A stretch of DNA of 64,000 nt, taken from CAWGCE01 sp964480915. GTDB lineage: Bacteria; Planctomycetota; Planctomycetia; Pirellulales; Pirellulaceae. Below the pieces are notes generated by a model. The model searched no databases. It saw only the letters and a program-made list of their open reading frames with translations, and was not told the DNA's origin. A program made the translations under genes and the position numbers. The stretch lies in assembly GCA_964480915.1 (NCBI GenBank), contig CAYZRS010000012.1, forward strand, positions 45,689 through 109,688, written 5' to 3'. The number at the start of each line of letters is the position of its first letter. Position 1 is the stretch's first letter. This document shows positions 8,130-15,950 of the stretch, in pieces.

Positions 8130-9311
8130 TTGATACTGATCGTCGAACGAGACCTCTCGCTGGTCAGCGGTCACCATCACACGCAAATCGGCGCCATCCG
8201 CTCGCTGGCTCCCAGTCAACAAGTATTCGTTGCCACGACGGTAGATTTCGCCCTCGCCGACGATGTCCACGCCGATGACATCTTTGCGATTCTTCCGAGC
8301 AGGAACATTCTTCGCAGCGCTTCGCTCTTTCGAACACGCCGCTCGCCAAAATCGGATTGGGCGACGTCCGCCGCCAGTGCGTTGTCTGCAAAGGTTGCAG
8401 CGCTGGGCATGAGCCACGCCGACCAAATCGTCATCCCATCCTGTCGCCCAGTAAGCATGCGGATGCTGTTTCAGATTTATGACGGCAACAGCGCCGACCG
8501 CCGCCCCAGAGCCAAACTGCGCATCCTCAGCCCCGACGTCCTTTCTCGCCTGTCGGCGAATGAAGTTTTACAGTTGGGGAACCACGTGAAGTCCGGACGG
8601 ATCTGGCTCTACACCGAAACGGCCGAACTGGCTCAGTTCATTACGCAGCAAACCGGCCTACCCTGCTCTGCCGAATTCGTCTTGCCTGCAACGATCCCCG
8701 TCAACCAAGCTCCCACCGCTGCGGCTGCCCACACCGTTCAGCAAAAAGACCATTTTACAATCGGCTGCCTAGGCCAAGCGCGACGAGGCAAAGGGAGTTT
8801 CGACATTCCTCGAATTGTTGGTGAGCTAAGAAAACTGGCCGCACGGCAATCCTGTCCGTTTTCGATCACGATCTTGGTTCAAAAGCCGCGGGGCAAGCGT
8901 TGGAAACATGCTCGTTTTCAACTGGAGGAGTCACTGACTCGCAATGTGTTTCCTCGGGCAACCGTCGAAGTCTTGCAGAGTGATCTGTCGCCGGCGGAAT
9001 TCCGATCGATGCTGGAATCGGTCGACTTTCTGATGTTGCCTTATTGGGTGAGTCGTTACGGACTGCGAGGATCGGGACTGGTGACCGATGGCATTTTGGC
9101 TCACAAGCCAATCCTGCACACCGAGGGCATGTCGATGCAAGAATTCCTCTCACACGGCAACGGAGAATCGGCAACGACGCCTCACGAATTCGCGGCGAAG
9201 ATCCTCTCCATGTGTTCCACACTGAGAGACTTCGAAACACCGACTGGTACCGCGGCACGCTACTTGACGGAGAGGATCGCCGCGACTGGTAACACGCTAA
9301 ATGAGAACTGA
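8130..9311 (+). CDS. GT-B fold glycosyltransferase-like protein
   Basis: 393 aa from a TTG start with AAGGA about 8 bases upstream. The N-terminal half begins with a beta strand and a SGHHHTQI loop as in GT4-type enzymes. The C-terminal Rossmann half shows TIGCLGQARRGKGSFD (the usual GxxxxxKG), a strand-helix series, and LPYWVSRYGLRGSGLVTDGILAHKPIL near residues 310-340, corresponding to the donor-site P...Y..SG.....A...P motif of GT4 enzymes. The acceptor is unknown. There are no TM helices, so it is probably cytoplasmic. No other polysaccharide genes lie next to it. Confidence 0.7.
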   Translation: MILIVERDLSLVSGHHHTQIGAIRSLAPSQQVFVATTVDFALADDVHADDIFAILPSRNILRSASLFRTRRSPKSDWATSAASALSAKVAALGMSHADQIVIPSCRPVSMRMLFQIYDGNSADRRPRAKLRILSPDVLSRLSANEVLQLGNHVKSGRIWLYTETAELAQFITQQTGLPCSAEFVLPATIPVNQAPTAAAAHTVQQKDHFTIGCLGQARRGKGSFDIPRIVGELRKLAARQSCPFSITILVQKPRGKRWKHARFQLEESLTRNVFPRATVEVLQSDLSPAEFRSMLESVDFLMLPYWVSRYGLRGSGLVTDGILAHKPILHTEGMSMQEFLSHGNGESATTPHEFAAKILSMCSTLRDFETPTGTAARYLTERIAATGNTLNEN

Positions 9312-9564
9312 ACGGGGCAACTCGACCTTGAAATTGGCAACGAGCATTTCCGATTCAACCCATTTCGCCAAAGAACCACCAACAACAATGATGACAACTA
9401 TTGCTACTGTACATGGGCAGCGCTAGCATCAATCTAACGCAAATATTGTGTCCCAAGTAAATTGTCATCGCGACATGCGTTCATGACGAAGCACGGAGCC
9501 AGCTTGAATTCGGCTGCGTGCTGACAACTCATATTTTTATCCGCAATCACATGGGGAGATATCG

Positions 9565-12500
9565 ATGGTGTTCAAAAGGCTAACGGGCTCATCAAAGAAC
9601 AAGAGCCAGCGTTCGATGCAAGCCAGAGAATTGCAACTAGAACTTCTCGAAGCAAGGCAACTGTTGGCAGCCGACTTTGGCGTCGATCTCGTTTCGGCCG
9701 ATGAAACGCTCATCGAAATCGCCGACCCGTTTGCTCGCGACGCCGTCAGTTTTGGGCAGATTGCCGAACGGACGCTCGAGCATACTCACGTCCCGAACGA
9801 GCTCTTGGTCGCCATTGAAGGACCGCTGGGAATTCAGTCTCGCAACGCGTCCGACTTGGTCGACTGGTCAACGTCGCTGCCGGAATTTCGAGTCGAGCCG
9901 ATCAACACGATCATGAGTTTCGACAACAGCGAAACAAGTTCGTTTTCACTTGTCCACATTGACCTGGGCGAAGATGCCGACCTCATTCAGGCGATGCGAG
10001 AGCTCGATTCACATCATAACGTTCTGTGGAGTACACCCAACTTCGTCTATGAAGGTGATGACCCTCGTGATCTCATCCCGAATGACCCACAGTTCGGCAG
10101 CCAGTATCACCACACGCTTATTGGAAACGTCGACGCCTGGGACATCAGTGTCGGCGATTCGAATATCGTTATCGGCGTCACGGACGACGGTGTCGATATT
10201 CAACATGAAGACCTGCAACAGGCCATTTGGGTAAACGCGGGCGAAACGCCCGGCGATGGCATCGACAATGATGGAAATGGCTACATCGATGATGTGAACG
10301 GCTACAACTTCCTCGATGGCAACAACAATCCAGATTCGCTTTCCGGCGATGATCATGGGACGCACGTTGCTGGCATCGCCGCCGCTGGTTTAGACAACGG
10401 CATCGGCGTTTCCGGCACGGCGGGTGGCGCCACGATCTTGCCATTGAAGTGGTACGACGGGGGAACATGGACCGCGGCGATCATTTCCGAAACATTCACC
10501 TACGCCGCAGACAACGGCGCGAACATCGTAAACACAAGTTACAACATGGATGGTTGGGCAAGTGATCCGGTGGTCCATGCGGCGTTTGATTACATGTACG
10601 ACGCCGGCGTGCTGCATTTCAACTCGGCCGGTAACGGTAGTTCCGCGAACCCGGCTCGACAAGTGTTTGAACAAACGCTGTTGGTCGCAAGTACGACGAG
10701 CTCCGATGCGAAAAGCGGCTTCAGCAATTGGGGAACAGGTGTCGATATCTCGGCACCGGGCAGCGACATTTTGTCCTCCACGCCGAACAACACCTATTCG
10801 GTTTTCTCCGGCACGAGTATGGCTGCACCCAACGCGGCAGGCGTCGCTGCCCTGATTTGGTCAGCCAATCCGACTTGGACGCGCGAGCAAGTCGTGGCAC
10901 AGTTGCAGGGTACCGCTGACGATATCGACAGCCTCAATCCGGCCTTTGCCGGTCTGCTAGGATCAGGACGCGTCAATACGTTCAATGCGTTAACGGGCAC
11001 AGTCTCAGCTCCCACGGTGCAACTTGTTGACGGTGTTCCGCCTGGTGGTTCCACATCGGCCGCAAATCCGATCTCCGGTTTCGGCATCAAATTCAACCAA
11101 TTGATGGATGCGGCCTCGGTACTGGATGCATCCAACTATGAGCTGCGAGGTGCGGGCGCTGACGGTGCGTTCGACACGGCCGACGACGAAATCCTCTCCA
11201 TGACGATGGCCACAACCGAATACTTGGTCGGTAGCGGAAACGTCAATTTGGATGTTGATTTGGGTGCGCTCGGCATCGGCTCTTACCGGCTGAGCGTTCT
11301 CTCGGGCGGCACGATGAATCCGTTCGGGACCGCGCTGGACGGGAACGCGGACGGGATTGCGGGTGACGATTACCAAGCCTTCTTCAGCGTTGGGATCGAA
11401 CCGTTCGTTTACGACGGAATCGCGGCCGGCATTGGCTCGTCCAGCACCGGCAATCCGGGCACACTCGGCGGCGCGACAGACACGGACAGTTACCCCTTCT
11501 TCGTCGAAGCGGGCGAAAGTGTGACTGCCGTGATTCGCCCAAGCGATCCTAGTGTCACCGTCAGTGCAGAATTCACCAGCCTTGGTGCAAGCGTTACGGC
11601 GGCAAATCCTGGCGAGACGCTAATCGTTCCGCTCACTTCCGTGCCTACGACTGGCAACGTCATGTTGAGTGTCTCCGGCGACACCGCTTCCGCCTACCAG
11701 TTCGACATTTATCGAAACATCAACGTTGAAGGAATCGCAGGCGGCGTCACAGATTTTAGCGACTCATTCTTCGATCTTGGGTCGGGCACGGGACGATACC
11801 AAGCGATCGGCCGTTCGGCTGGAAGCGATGGTGGTGTGCAGTTCCAGCAATCGAGCAACGCCGCCGCATTCGTTGACATTTCCAGTACAGGCACTTCGCT
11901 GGGACTCGACGATGACGGCGAAGCGACCATTACCACCACCGTCGGCAATGCCATCTTCCCAGCCGGCAGCGTGACGGTCGGCAATAATGGAGCCGTCGTG
12001 GCAGGTGCCGGCGTCGCGATCGATTACGTCAACGAGAACTTGCCGACGGCTGATTACGCTGCCCAAGCCTTACTGCCGTTCTGGGACGACATCGACGACA
12101 ACACAGGTGATGTCTACTGGCAGGAAACGACCATCGGCGGAATCAATAGCCTGATCATCCAATGGAACGCGCGGCCTCACTTCAACAACGTGGGCGAGGG
12201 AACCTTCCAAGTTCAGCTCTTTGATTCGGGTCCTGTCCTGGCACGCTACGCGTATCAAGATGTCGAATTTGGTGACGTCGCCTTTGACGGTGGCGCCAGT
12301 GCGACGATCGGCTATCAGGCAAGTTCGACCAGCGGCATGGAATTCAGTTTCAACACCGCATCGGTCTCTAACGGCGACGTTATCGATATCCTCGACCTAC
12401 CCCCCACAACCGATGTCGACGACTATCAAGTCAGCCTCACGGCGGGTGACCAGATCGATATCGTTGCCGTCGGCTTGAACGGCCGATCTCTCACCAACGA

Positions 12501-14184
12501 GACGATCGAACTTTACGATTCGAGCTCTGTCTTGCTCGCCACGGCTTCTAACAGCTCTGCTGGCAACACGATCCAGAACTTCGACCAAGGCATTCTTGGA
12601 TACACCGTACCGGCGACGGGAACCTATACGGTGCGAGTCTCCTCTGACCAATTCGTCGACTATTCGATTTTGGTGACAGAGGACATCGTATTTGACACCG
12701 AAGCCAATGGTGATCCGACCCTTGCCACGAGACCATTAGACCCAGTCAGTGGGGCCCTGGGATCGATCCAAGGAGGAACGTTGTCCTTCAACCAATTCAA
12801 TGATGCAGGTGGCTTCATCGACATCACAGCGACCGGTACGGCGCTTGGACTGGATGATGACGGTGAGGCGACCATCGTCACGACGGTGGGGAATGATGTC
12901 TTCCCGGCAGGCAGCGTCACGGTGGGTAACAACGGCGGCATCATCGCCGGCGGCGGCGCATCGCTAGGAACTGGAAACTCGGCGCTGCCTTCTGCCAGCT
13001 GGGCAACTGCCCTCATGCCTTTCTGGGATGACATCGATGCAGACACTGGCGATGTCTATTGGGAAGAGCGAATGGTTGGCGGAGTCAACACACTGATCGT
13101 GCAGTGGACCGATCGGCCTCGATTCAGCTTTATTGGCGACGCGACGTTCCAGGTTCAGGTCGCCGAGTCTGGCACACCGGTCCGCTTCGCTTACCGCGAC
13201 GTCGATTTTGGCGACCCGCAATACAATGGTGGCGCCAGTGCCACGATCGGTATTCAAGTGAGTGGGACTTCCTTTGTGAACGTTTCCGTTGACACAGCGG
13301 CAGTTGCTGACAACGACGTGATTGATTTCGCCGCCACGGAGTACGACATGTATCCGCTGACTCTGGCGGCGGCAGAAACCGTAACTTTGATGACGAGCAC
13401 CCCGCTGGACGACGTGAACAACGTCCCCAGAAATACGCTCGACCCGGCTCTTATCATCTTTGATGCTGCCGGCAATCCGTTGGCGATGGATTCCAATTCG
13501 GCGGCTGACGGAAAGAACGCGAGCCTCACATTCACCGCGGCTTCCGCAGCAACCTACTACGTGGCTGTGGAAGGTGAAGGTGGCGCGGGTGACTATGTAC
13601 TTTCATTGGGCGGTTCCGTGATCGACGGCGACTTCGATGACGATGGCGACTATGACTGTCACGACATCGACGCTTTGACGACGGCCATTGCTGCCGGCTC
13701 AACCGACTTATCGTTCGACCTAACGGGCGACGGTGACCTAAATTTGGCCGATCGTGACGCTTGGCTGGCCGAGGGAGCCTTGGCTAACGGATTCGCTTCG
13801 CCTTACTTGCTGGGCGATGCCAACCTTGATGGCACCGTAAACGGCATGGATTTCTTGATCTGGAATGCGAACAAGTTCACCGCGACGGCTGGCTGGTGTA
13901 ATGGTGATTTTAATGCGGACGGTTCGGTCAACGGCGGCGATTTCCTCAACTGGAATGCATTCAAATTCCAGTCCTCCGATGCGCTGGTCGCCGAAACGGA
14001 CGAGCAACTCACGATGGCAGCATCGGATCAAGACTTGGTAACGACCGCAGAGACGACGGCGTGGTTGGCACCTCAAGTCAGCCGGCGAGACAGCTTGGTC
14101 GATTCGACGTTTGCTCGCTATGCCGAACAGCACGATGACGAAGAAGAGCCCAACGCGCTGGCCTCGCTCTTCGGCTTGAACTAA
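9565..14184 (+). CDS. Giant secreted subtilisin-like (S8) protease with LEPR-XLL N-terminus and dockerin-like C-terminus
   Basis: 1539 aa; the ATG has GGGGAG about 8 bases upstream. The N-terminus carries a basic stretch and LLEARQLLAAD (27-37), a LEPR-XLL type element found at the start of many large planctomycete exported proteins. A propeptide-like part (about 60-165) precedes the S8 catalytic domain: D207 in VTDDGVD, H264 in DHGTHVAG, oxyanion N357 in SAGNG and S418 in GTSMAAP, so the triad is intact. The DDG around the Asp resembles kexin-type rather than classical subtilisin (DTG). Two homologous modules of about 190 aa follow (DNA 11828-12396 and 12760-13332), each with a calcium-site-like LGLDDDGEAT and a PFWDDID core. 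The end (DNA about 13620-13980) is a dockerin-like region with repeated D-x-N/D-x-D-G loops. The last 25 residues are acidic and end in a short hydrophobic tail. A role in extracellular protein degradation is inferred. Confidence 0.92.
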   Translation: MVFKRLTGSSKNKSQRSMQARELQLELLEARQLLAADFGVDLVSADETLIEIADPFARDAVSFGQIAERTLEHTHVPNELLVAIEGPLGIQSRNASDLVDWSTSLPEFRVEPINTIMSFDNSETSSFSLVHIDLGEDADLIQAMRELDSHHNVLWSTPNFVYEGDDPRDLIPNDPQFGSQYHHTLIGNVDAWDISVGDSNIVIGVTDDGVDIQHEDLQQAIWVNAGETPGDGIDNDGNGYIDDVNGYNFLDGNNNPDSLSGDDHGTHVAGIAAAGLDNGIGVSGTAGGATILPLKWYDGGTWTAAIISETFTYAADNGANIVNTSYNMDGWASDPVVHAAFDYMYDAGVLHFNSAGNGSSANPARQVFEQTLLVASTTSSDAKSGFSNWGTGVDISAPGSDILSSTPNNTYSVFSGTSMAAPNAAGVAALIWSANPTWTREQVVAQLQGTADDIDSLNPAFAGLLGSGRVNTFNALTGTVSAPTVQLVDGVPPGGSTSAANPISGFGIKFNQLMDAASVLDASNYELRGAGADGAFDTADDEILSMTMATTEYLVGSGNVNLDVDLGALGIGSYRLSVLSGGTMNPFGTALDGNADGIAGDDYQAFFSVGIEPFVYDGIAAGIGSSSTGNPGTLGGATDTDSYPFFVEAGESVTAVIRPSDPSVTVSAEFTSLGASVTAANPGETLIVPLTSVPTTGNVMLSVSGDTASAYQFDIYRNINVEGIAGGVTDFSDSFFDLGSGTGRYQAIGRSAGSDGGVQFQQSSNAAAFVDISSTGTSLGLDDDGEATITTTVGNAIFPAGSVTVGNNGAVVAGAGVAIDYVNENLPTADYAAQALLPFWDDIDDNTGDVYWQETTIGGINSLIIQWNARPHFNNVGEGTFQVQLFDSGPVLARYAYQDVEFGDVAFDGGASATIGYQASSTSGMEFSFNTASVSNGDVIDILDLPPTTDVDDYQVSLTAGDQIDIVAVGLNGRSLTNETIELYDSSSVLLATASNSSAGNTIQNFDQGILGYTVPATGTYTVRVSSDQFVDYSILVTEDIVFDTEANGDPTLATRPLDPVSGALGSIQGGTLSFNQFNDAGGFIDITATGTALGLDDDGEATIVTTVGNDVFPAGSVTVGNNGGIIAGGGASLGTGNSALPSASWATALMPFWDDIDADTGDVYWEERMVGGVNTLIVQWTDRPRFSFIGDATFQVQVAESGTPVRFAYRDVDFGDPQYNGGASATIGIQVSGTSFVNVSVDTAAVADNDVIDFAATEYDMYPLTLAAAETVTLMTSTPLDDVNNVPRNTLDPALIIFDAAGNPLAMDSNSAADGKNASLTFTAASAATYYVAVEGEGGAGDYVLSLGGSVIDGDFDDDGDYDCHDIDALTTAIAAGSTDLSFDLTGDGDLNLADRDAWLAEGALANGFASPYLLGDANLDGTVNGMDFLIWNANKFTATAGWCNGDFNADGSVNGGDFLNWNAFKFQSSDALVAETDEQLTMAASDQDLVTTAETTAWLAPQVSRRDSLVDSTFARYAEQHDDEEEPNALASLFGLN
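11828..13332 (+). repeat. Two homologous modules of about 190 aa inside the S8 protease gene
   Basis: The stretches 11828-12396 and 12760-13332 encode parallel modules. Both run through a DISSTGTSLGLDDDGEATI-like start, VFPAGSVTVGNNG, PFWDDID-TGDVYW, LIIQW-RP-F, GTFQVQ, a Y-DV-FGD strand, GGASATIG and a closing DVIDI/DVIDF. Similarity is clear in protein and partly in DNA, but many synonymous differences show this is not a recent duplication. A short CalX-like or PPC-like linker of about 120 aa separates them. The module is probably a beta-sandwich involved in binding substrate or the cell surface; that is inference. Confidence 0.75.
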
Positions 14185-14203
14185 GCTCACACAACGAGCA
14201 TCG

Positions 14204-14246
14204 AAGGCACCGTTTTGGCTCCCGTCAAAGCGGTGCCTTTTTATTT
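14204..14246 (+). terminator. Intrinsic terminator of the S8 protease gene
   Basis: A 9-bp perfect stem (AAGGCACCG at 14204-14212 with CGGTGCCTT at 14231-14239) encloses an 18-base loop and is followed by TTTATTTT. It begins 20 bp after the stop codon and also separates this gene from the convergent lipoprotein gene. Confidence 0.8.
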
Positions 14247-14287
14247 TGGTGTCGGTCGGAAACGCAACCGATGCTGGGCGGCATGAT

Positions 14288-15229
14288 TCACTGCTGGAGC
14301 GCCACCGGCTGTTGCTCGATCTTCTTTTCTTGAGTCTTCAAGGCAATCTTGCCGGCAACACCTCCGACGACGCGACCGGCGACGCGCGCTGCCGGGGCGG
14401 TAAAGAAGGGAGTGTCGCTCGGCAGCGGCACAAAGAAGAGCGCCTCCGACACAACCGCTCCTCCCAGCTTGCCATAAGAAGTAGGGAAAAGATCGCGAGT
14501 CAGTTCTTCCTGACCGGTCACGTGTGCATAGGTCAGAACATCGGTACTCGCTTTCGCATGATGCACGAGCGGAACTAGGGGTGCTCTTTGCAGAACCGTA
14601 TAGGTTCCCAAGTGCTCGTGCTGGCGGTACTCCTTGGCAGATGACGCTTCGTAGAGCGCCGAGGTGGGTCGTGTTGAATTAATGCTGAGCGTGTTGGTAA
14701 ACGGGCTGAAACTATTCCGCTGCAACGCGCGGTTCGGCAACAACGAGTAGCCGACGAAGTCGATCACTCCCCCCGTGTATTTCCAAAACGGCGATATGCG
14801 ATCGTTAGCCATAAGTCGCTGCCACTGCTCGGCCGGTTCGTAACGGCGAACGTCGACAAAGACGTCGTTCAATTGATTCTCGTTGAGGTAGCGACCGGCG
14901 AGCTCTGCGGCGAGCTGCCGCTGCTGTTGTTCTTGCTGCGGCGACAACCGAGGCTTCCCCAAGGCAGCGTAGACTAGCCGACGTGGCGATTGCACGATCG
15001 ACTCGACTCGATCAACGCGAGGATGATAACCGCCGCTCGAGACACGAACGGATCGGTAATCGTTGAACTGCGCCGATGCAAGATTCGCTGGAGCCACCGC
15101 TTGTTGGGATTTCAGTCCGTAGAGATATGTGTCTCGAATGCATCCGACCGAAGTCATACCGACCAAGATCCAGGTGATGCAGATCGCCTGCTGACAACGT
15201 GCACTTGTCGAACGGTGGAAGCGGGACAT
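14288..15229 (-). CDS. Probable lipoprotein of unknown function
   Basis: 313 aa. The hydrophobic N-terminus (residues 14-27) ends in SVGC at about residue 30, a fair lipobox, so the protein is probably a lipoprotein. The mature part has an unremarkable globular look, with a Gln-rich helix (PQQEQQQRQLAAELAGRYLNE) around residue 98-118 and FWKYTGGVIDFVGYSLLP in the middle. A glycine-rich hydrophobic stretch near 250-300 (APAARVAGRVVGGVAGKIAL) may touch the membrane. No family is recognised. It is divergent from the small locus starting at 15276. Confidence 0.65.
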   Translation of the reverse strand: MSRFHRSTSARCQQAICITWILVGMTSVGCIRDTYLYGLKSQQAVAPANLASAQFNDYRSVRVSSGGYHPRVDRVESIVQSPRRLVYAALGKPRLSPQQEQQQRQLAAELAGRYLNENQLNDVFVDVRRYEPAEQWQRLMANDRISPFWKYTGGVIDFVGYSLLPNRALQRNSFSPFTNTLSINSTRPTSALYEASSAKEYRQHEHLGTYTVLQRAPLVPLVHHAKASTDVLTYAHVTGQEELTRDLFPTSYGKLGGAVVSEALFFVPLPSDTPFFTAPAARVAGRVVGGVAGKIALKTQEKKIEQQPVALQQ

Positions 15230-15275
15230 GGCGAATGTGATTAGGGCTCAAGTGCGAACGGCTCAAAGGTGTGGT

Positions 15276-15620
15276 ATGTGGATGAAATCGTGGCGTGAGT
15301 CAATTGCGAAGACGCTAGCGGACGCCAATCGGCAAGGAGAGCCACCTATCCGGACCATGAACCGGTCTCGTGGTAACTTCGTTTGCGAGCAGCAATTCCG
15401 ACGACGGTCTCGTTTGGAAGCGAAATTGGCCGAAATCCTGAAGGAACTGGCCGACTTAAAGGCGCGCGTCGCCGAGAACGACCAACGGATGACGACGGTC
15501 ATCGAACGGCCAGCGACCGAAGAAGCGGGTCGAATCAGGACGTTAGTGAAAACTCTGCGCCCCACAGCTTCTACCACAATTCCAGGGGCACTCCCTCGAA
15601 CTCGAAAACTGAGGAAGTAG
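15276..15620 (+). CDS. Small coiled-coil protein, possibly the 5' half of a frameshifted gene
   Basis: 114 aa from the ATG at 15276, which has AAAGGTG upstream. An ATG at 15228 overlaps the start of the divergent lipoprotein gene and is unlikely. A basic N-terminus precedes RLEAKLAEILKELADLKARVAENDQRM (positions about 62-90), a good coiled coil. After about 15530 the frame turns into unconvincing sequence, while the frame one base back (frame of 15383) becomes acidic and protein-like. I suspect one gene of about 195 aa interrupted by a -1 frameshift, or a programmed shift. See the following entry. Confidence 0.45.
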   Translation: MWMKSWRESIAKTLADANRQGEPPIRTMNRSRGNFVCEQQFRRRSRLEAKLAEILKELADLKARVAENDQRMTTVIERPATEEAGRIRTLVKTLRPTASTTIPGALPRTRKLRK

Positions 15621-15679
15621 AATCGGAGGCTTGCGATCAGACCGAAGGACGCATCGTTGATAACAGCACGGGCGAAAGG

Positions 15680-15865
15680 ATGAGCACGCCACAAGCCACA
15701 CGTTTTTTCGGTTGGTTCGGGTCCGTAGGGCTTACAGACGCTCAGGCGACCGACGTTCTCGAAATCGTGGAAGATGGAAGAAGCGCCGACCTGGCTCCCG
15801 CTTCCAATGACCTATGGGAAATGTTCAAACACCTGCAAAGGCGGTCGAAAGAACTCGACGATTAG
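15680..15865 (+). CDS. Small protein, or 3' half of the frameshifted gene above
   Basis: 61 aa if started at the ATG at 15680 (CGAAAGG directly upstream). The same frame is open back to 15383 and looks coding from about 15535 onward (DVSENSAPHS then EEVESEACDQTEG). The C-terminal part (FFGWFGSVGLTDAQATDVLEIVED, then NDLWEMFKHLQRRSKELDD) looks like a genuine helical domain. No family recognised. Read as one product with the coiled coil upstream it would be an N-terminal coiled coil, an acidic linker and a small helical domain. Confidence 0.45.
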   Translation: MSTPQATRFFGWFGSVGLTDAQATDVLEIVEDGRSADLAPASNDLWEMFKHLQRRSKELDD

Positions 15866-15950
15866 ACCGGCCACTTTGATTTAGCACCGATTTCATCTCT
15901 GGATACATAACGCGGTCACCGCTGGGAAAAGGAACGGGAGATTTTTGACT

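Noticed and set aside
15263..15694. Minus-strand frame of 143 codons opposite the small frameshifted locus
   Set aside because: It mirrors the plus-strand coiled-coil gene, has an Arg/Ser-rich composition and no start with a ribosome site.
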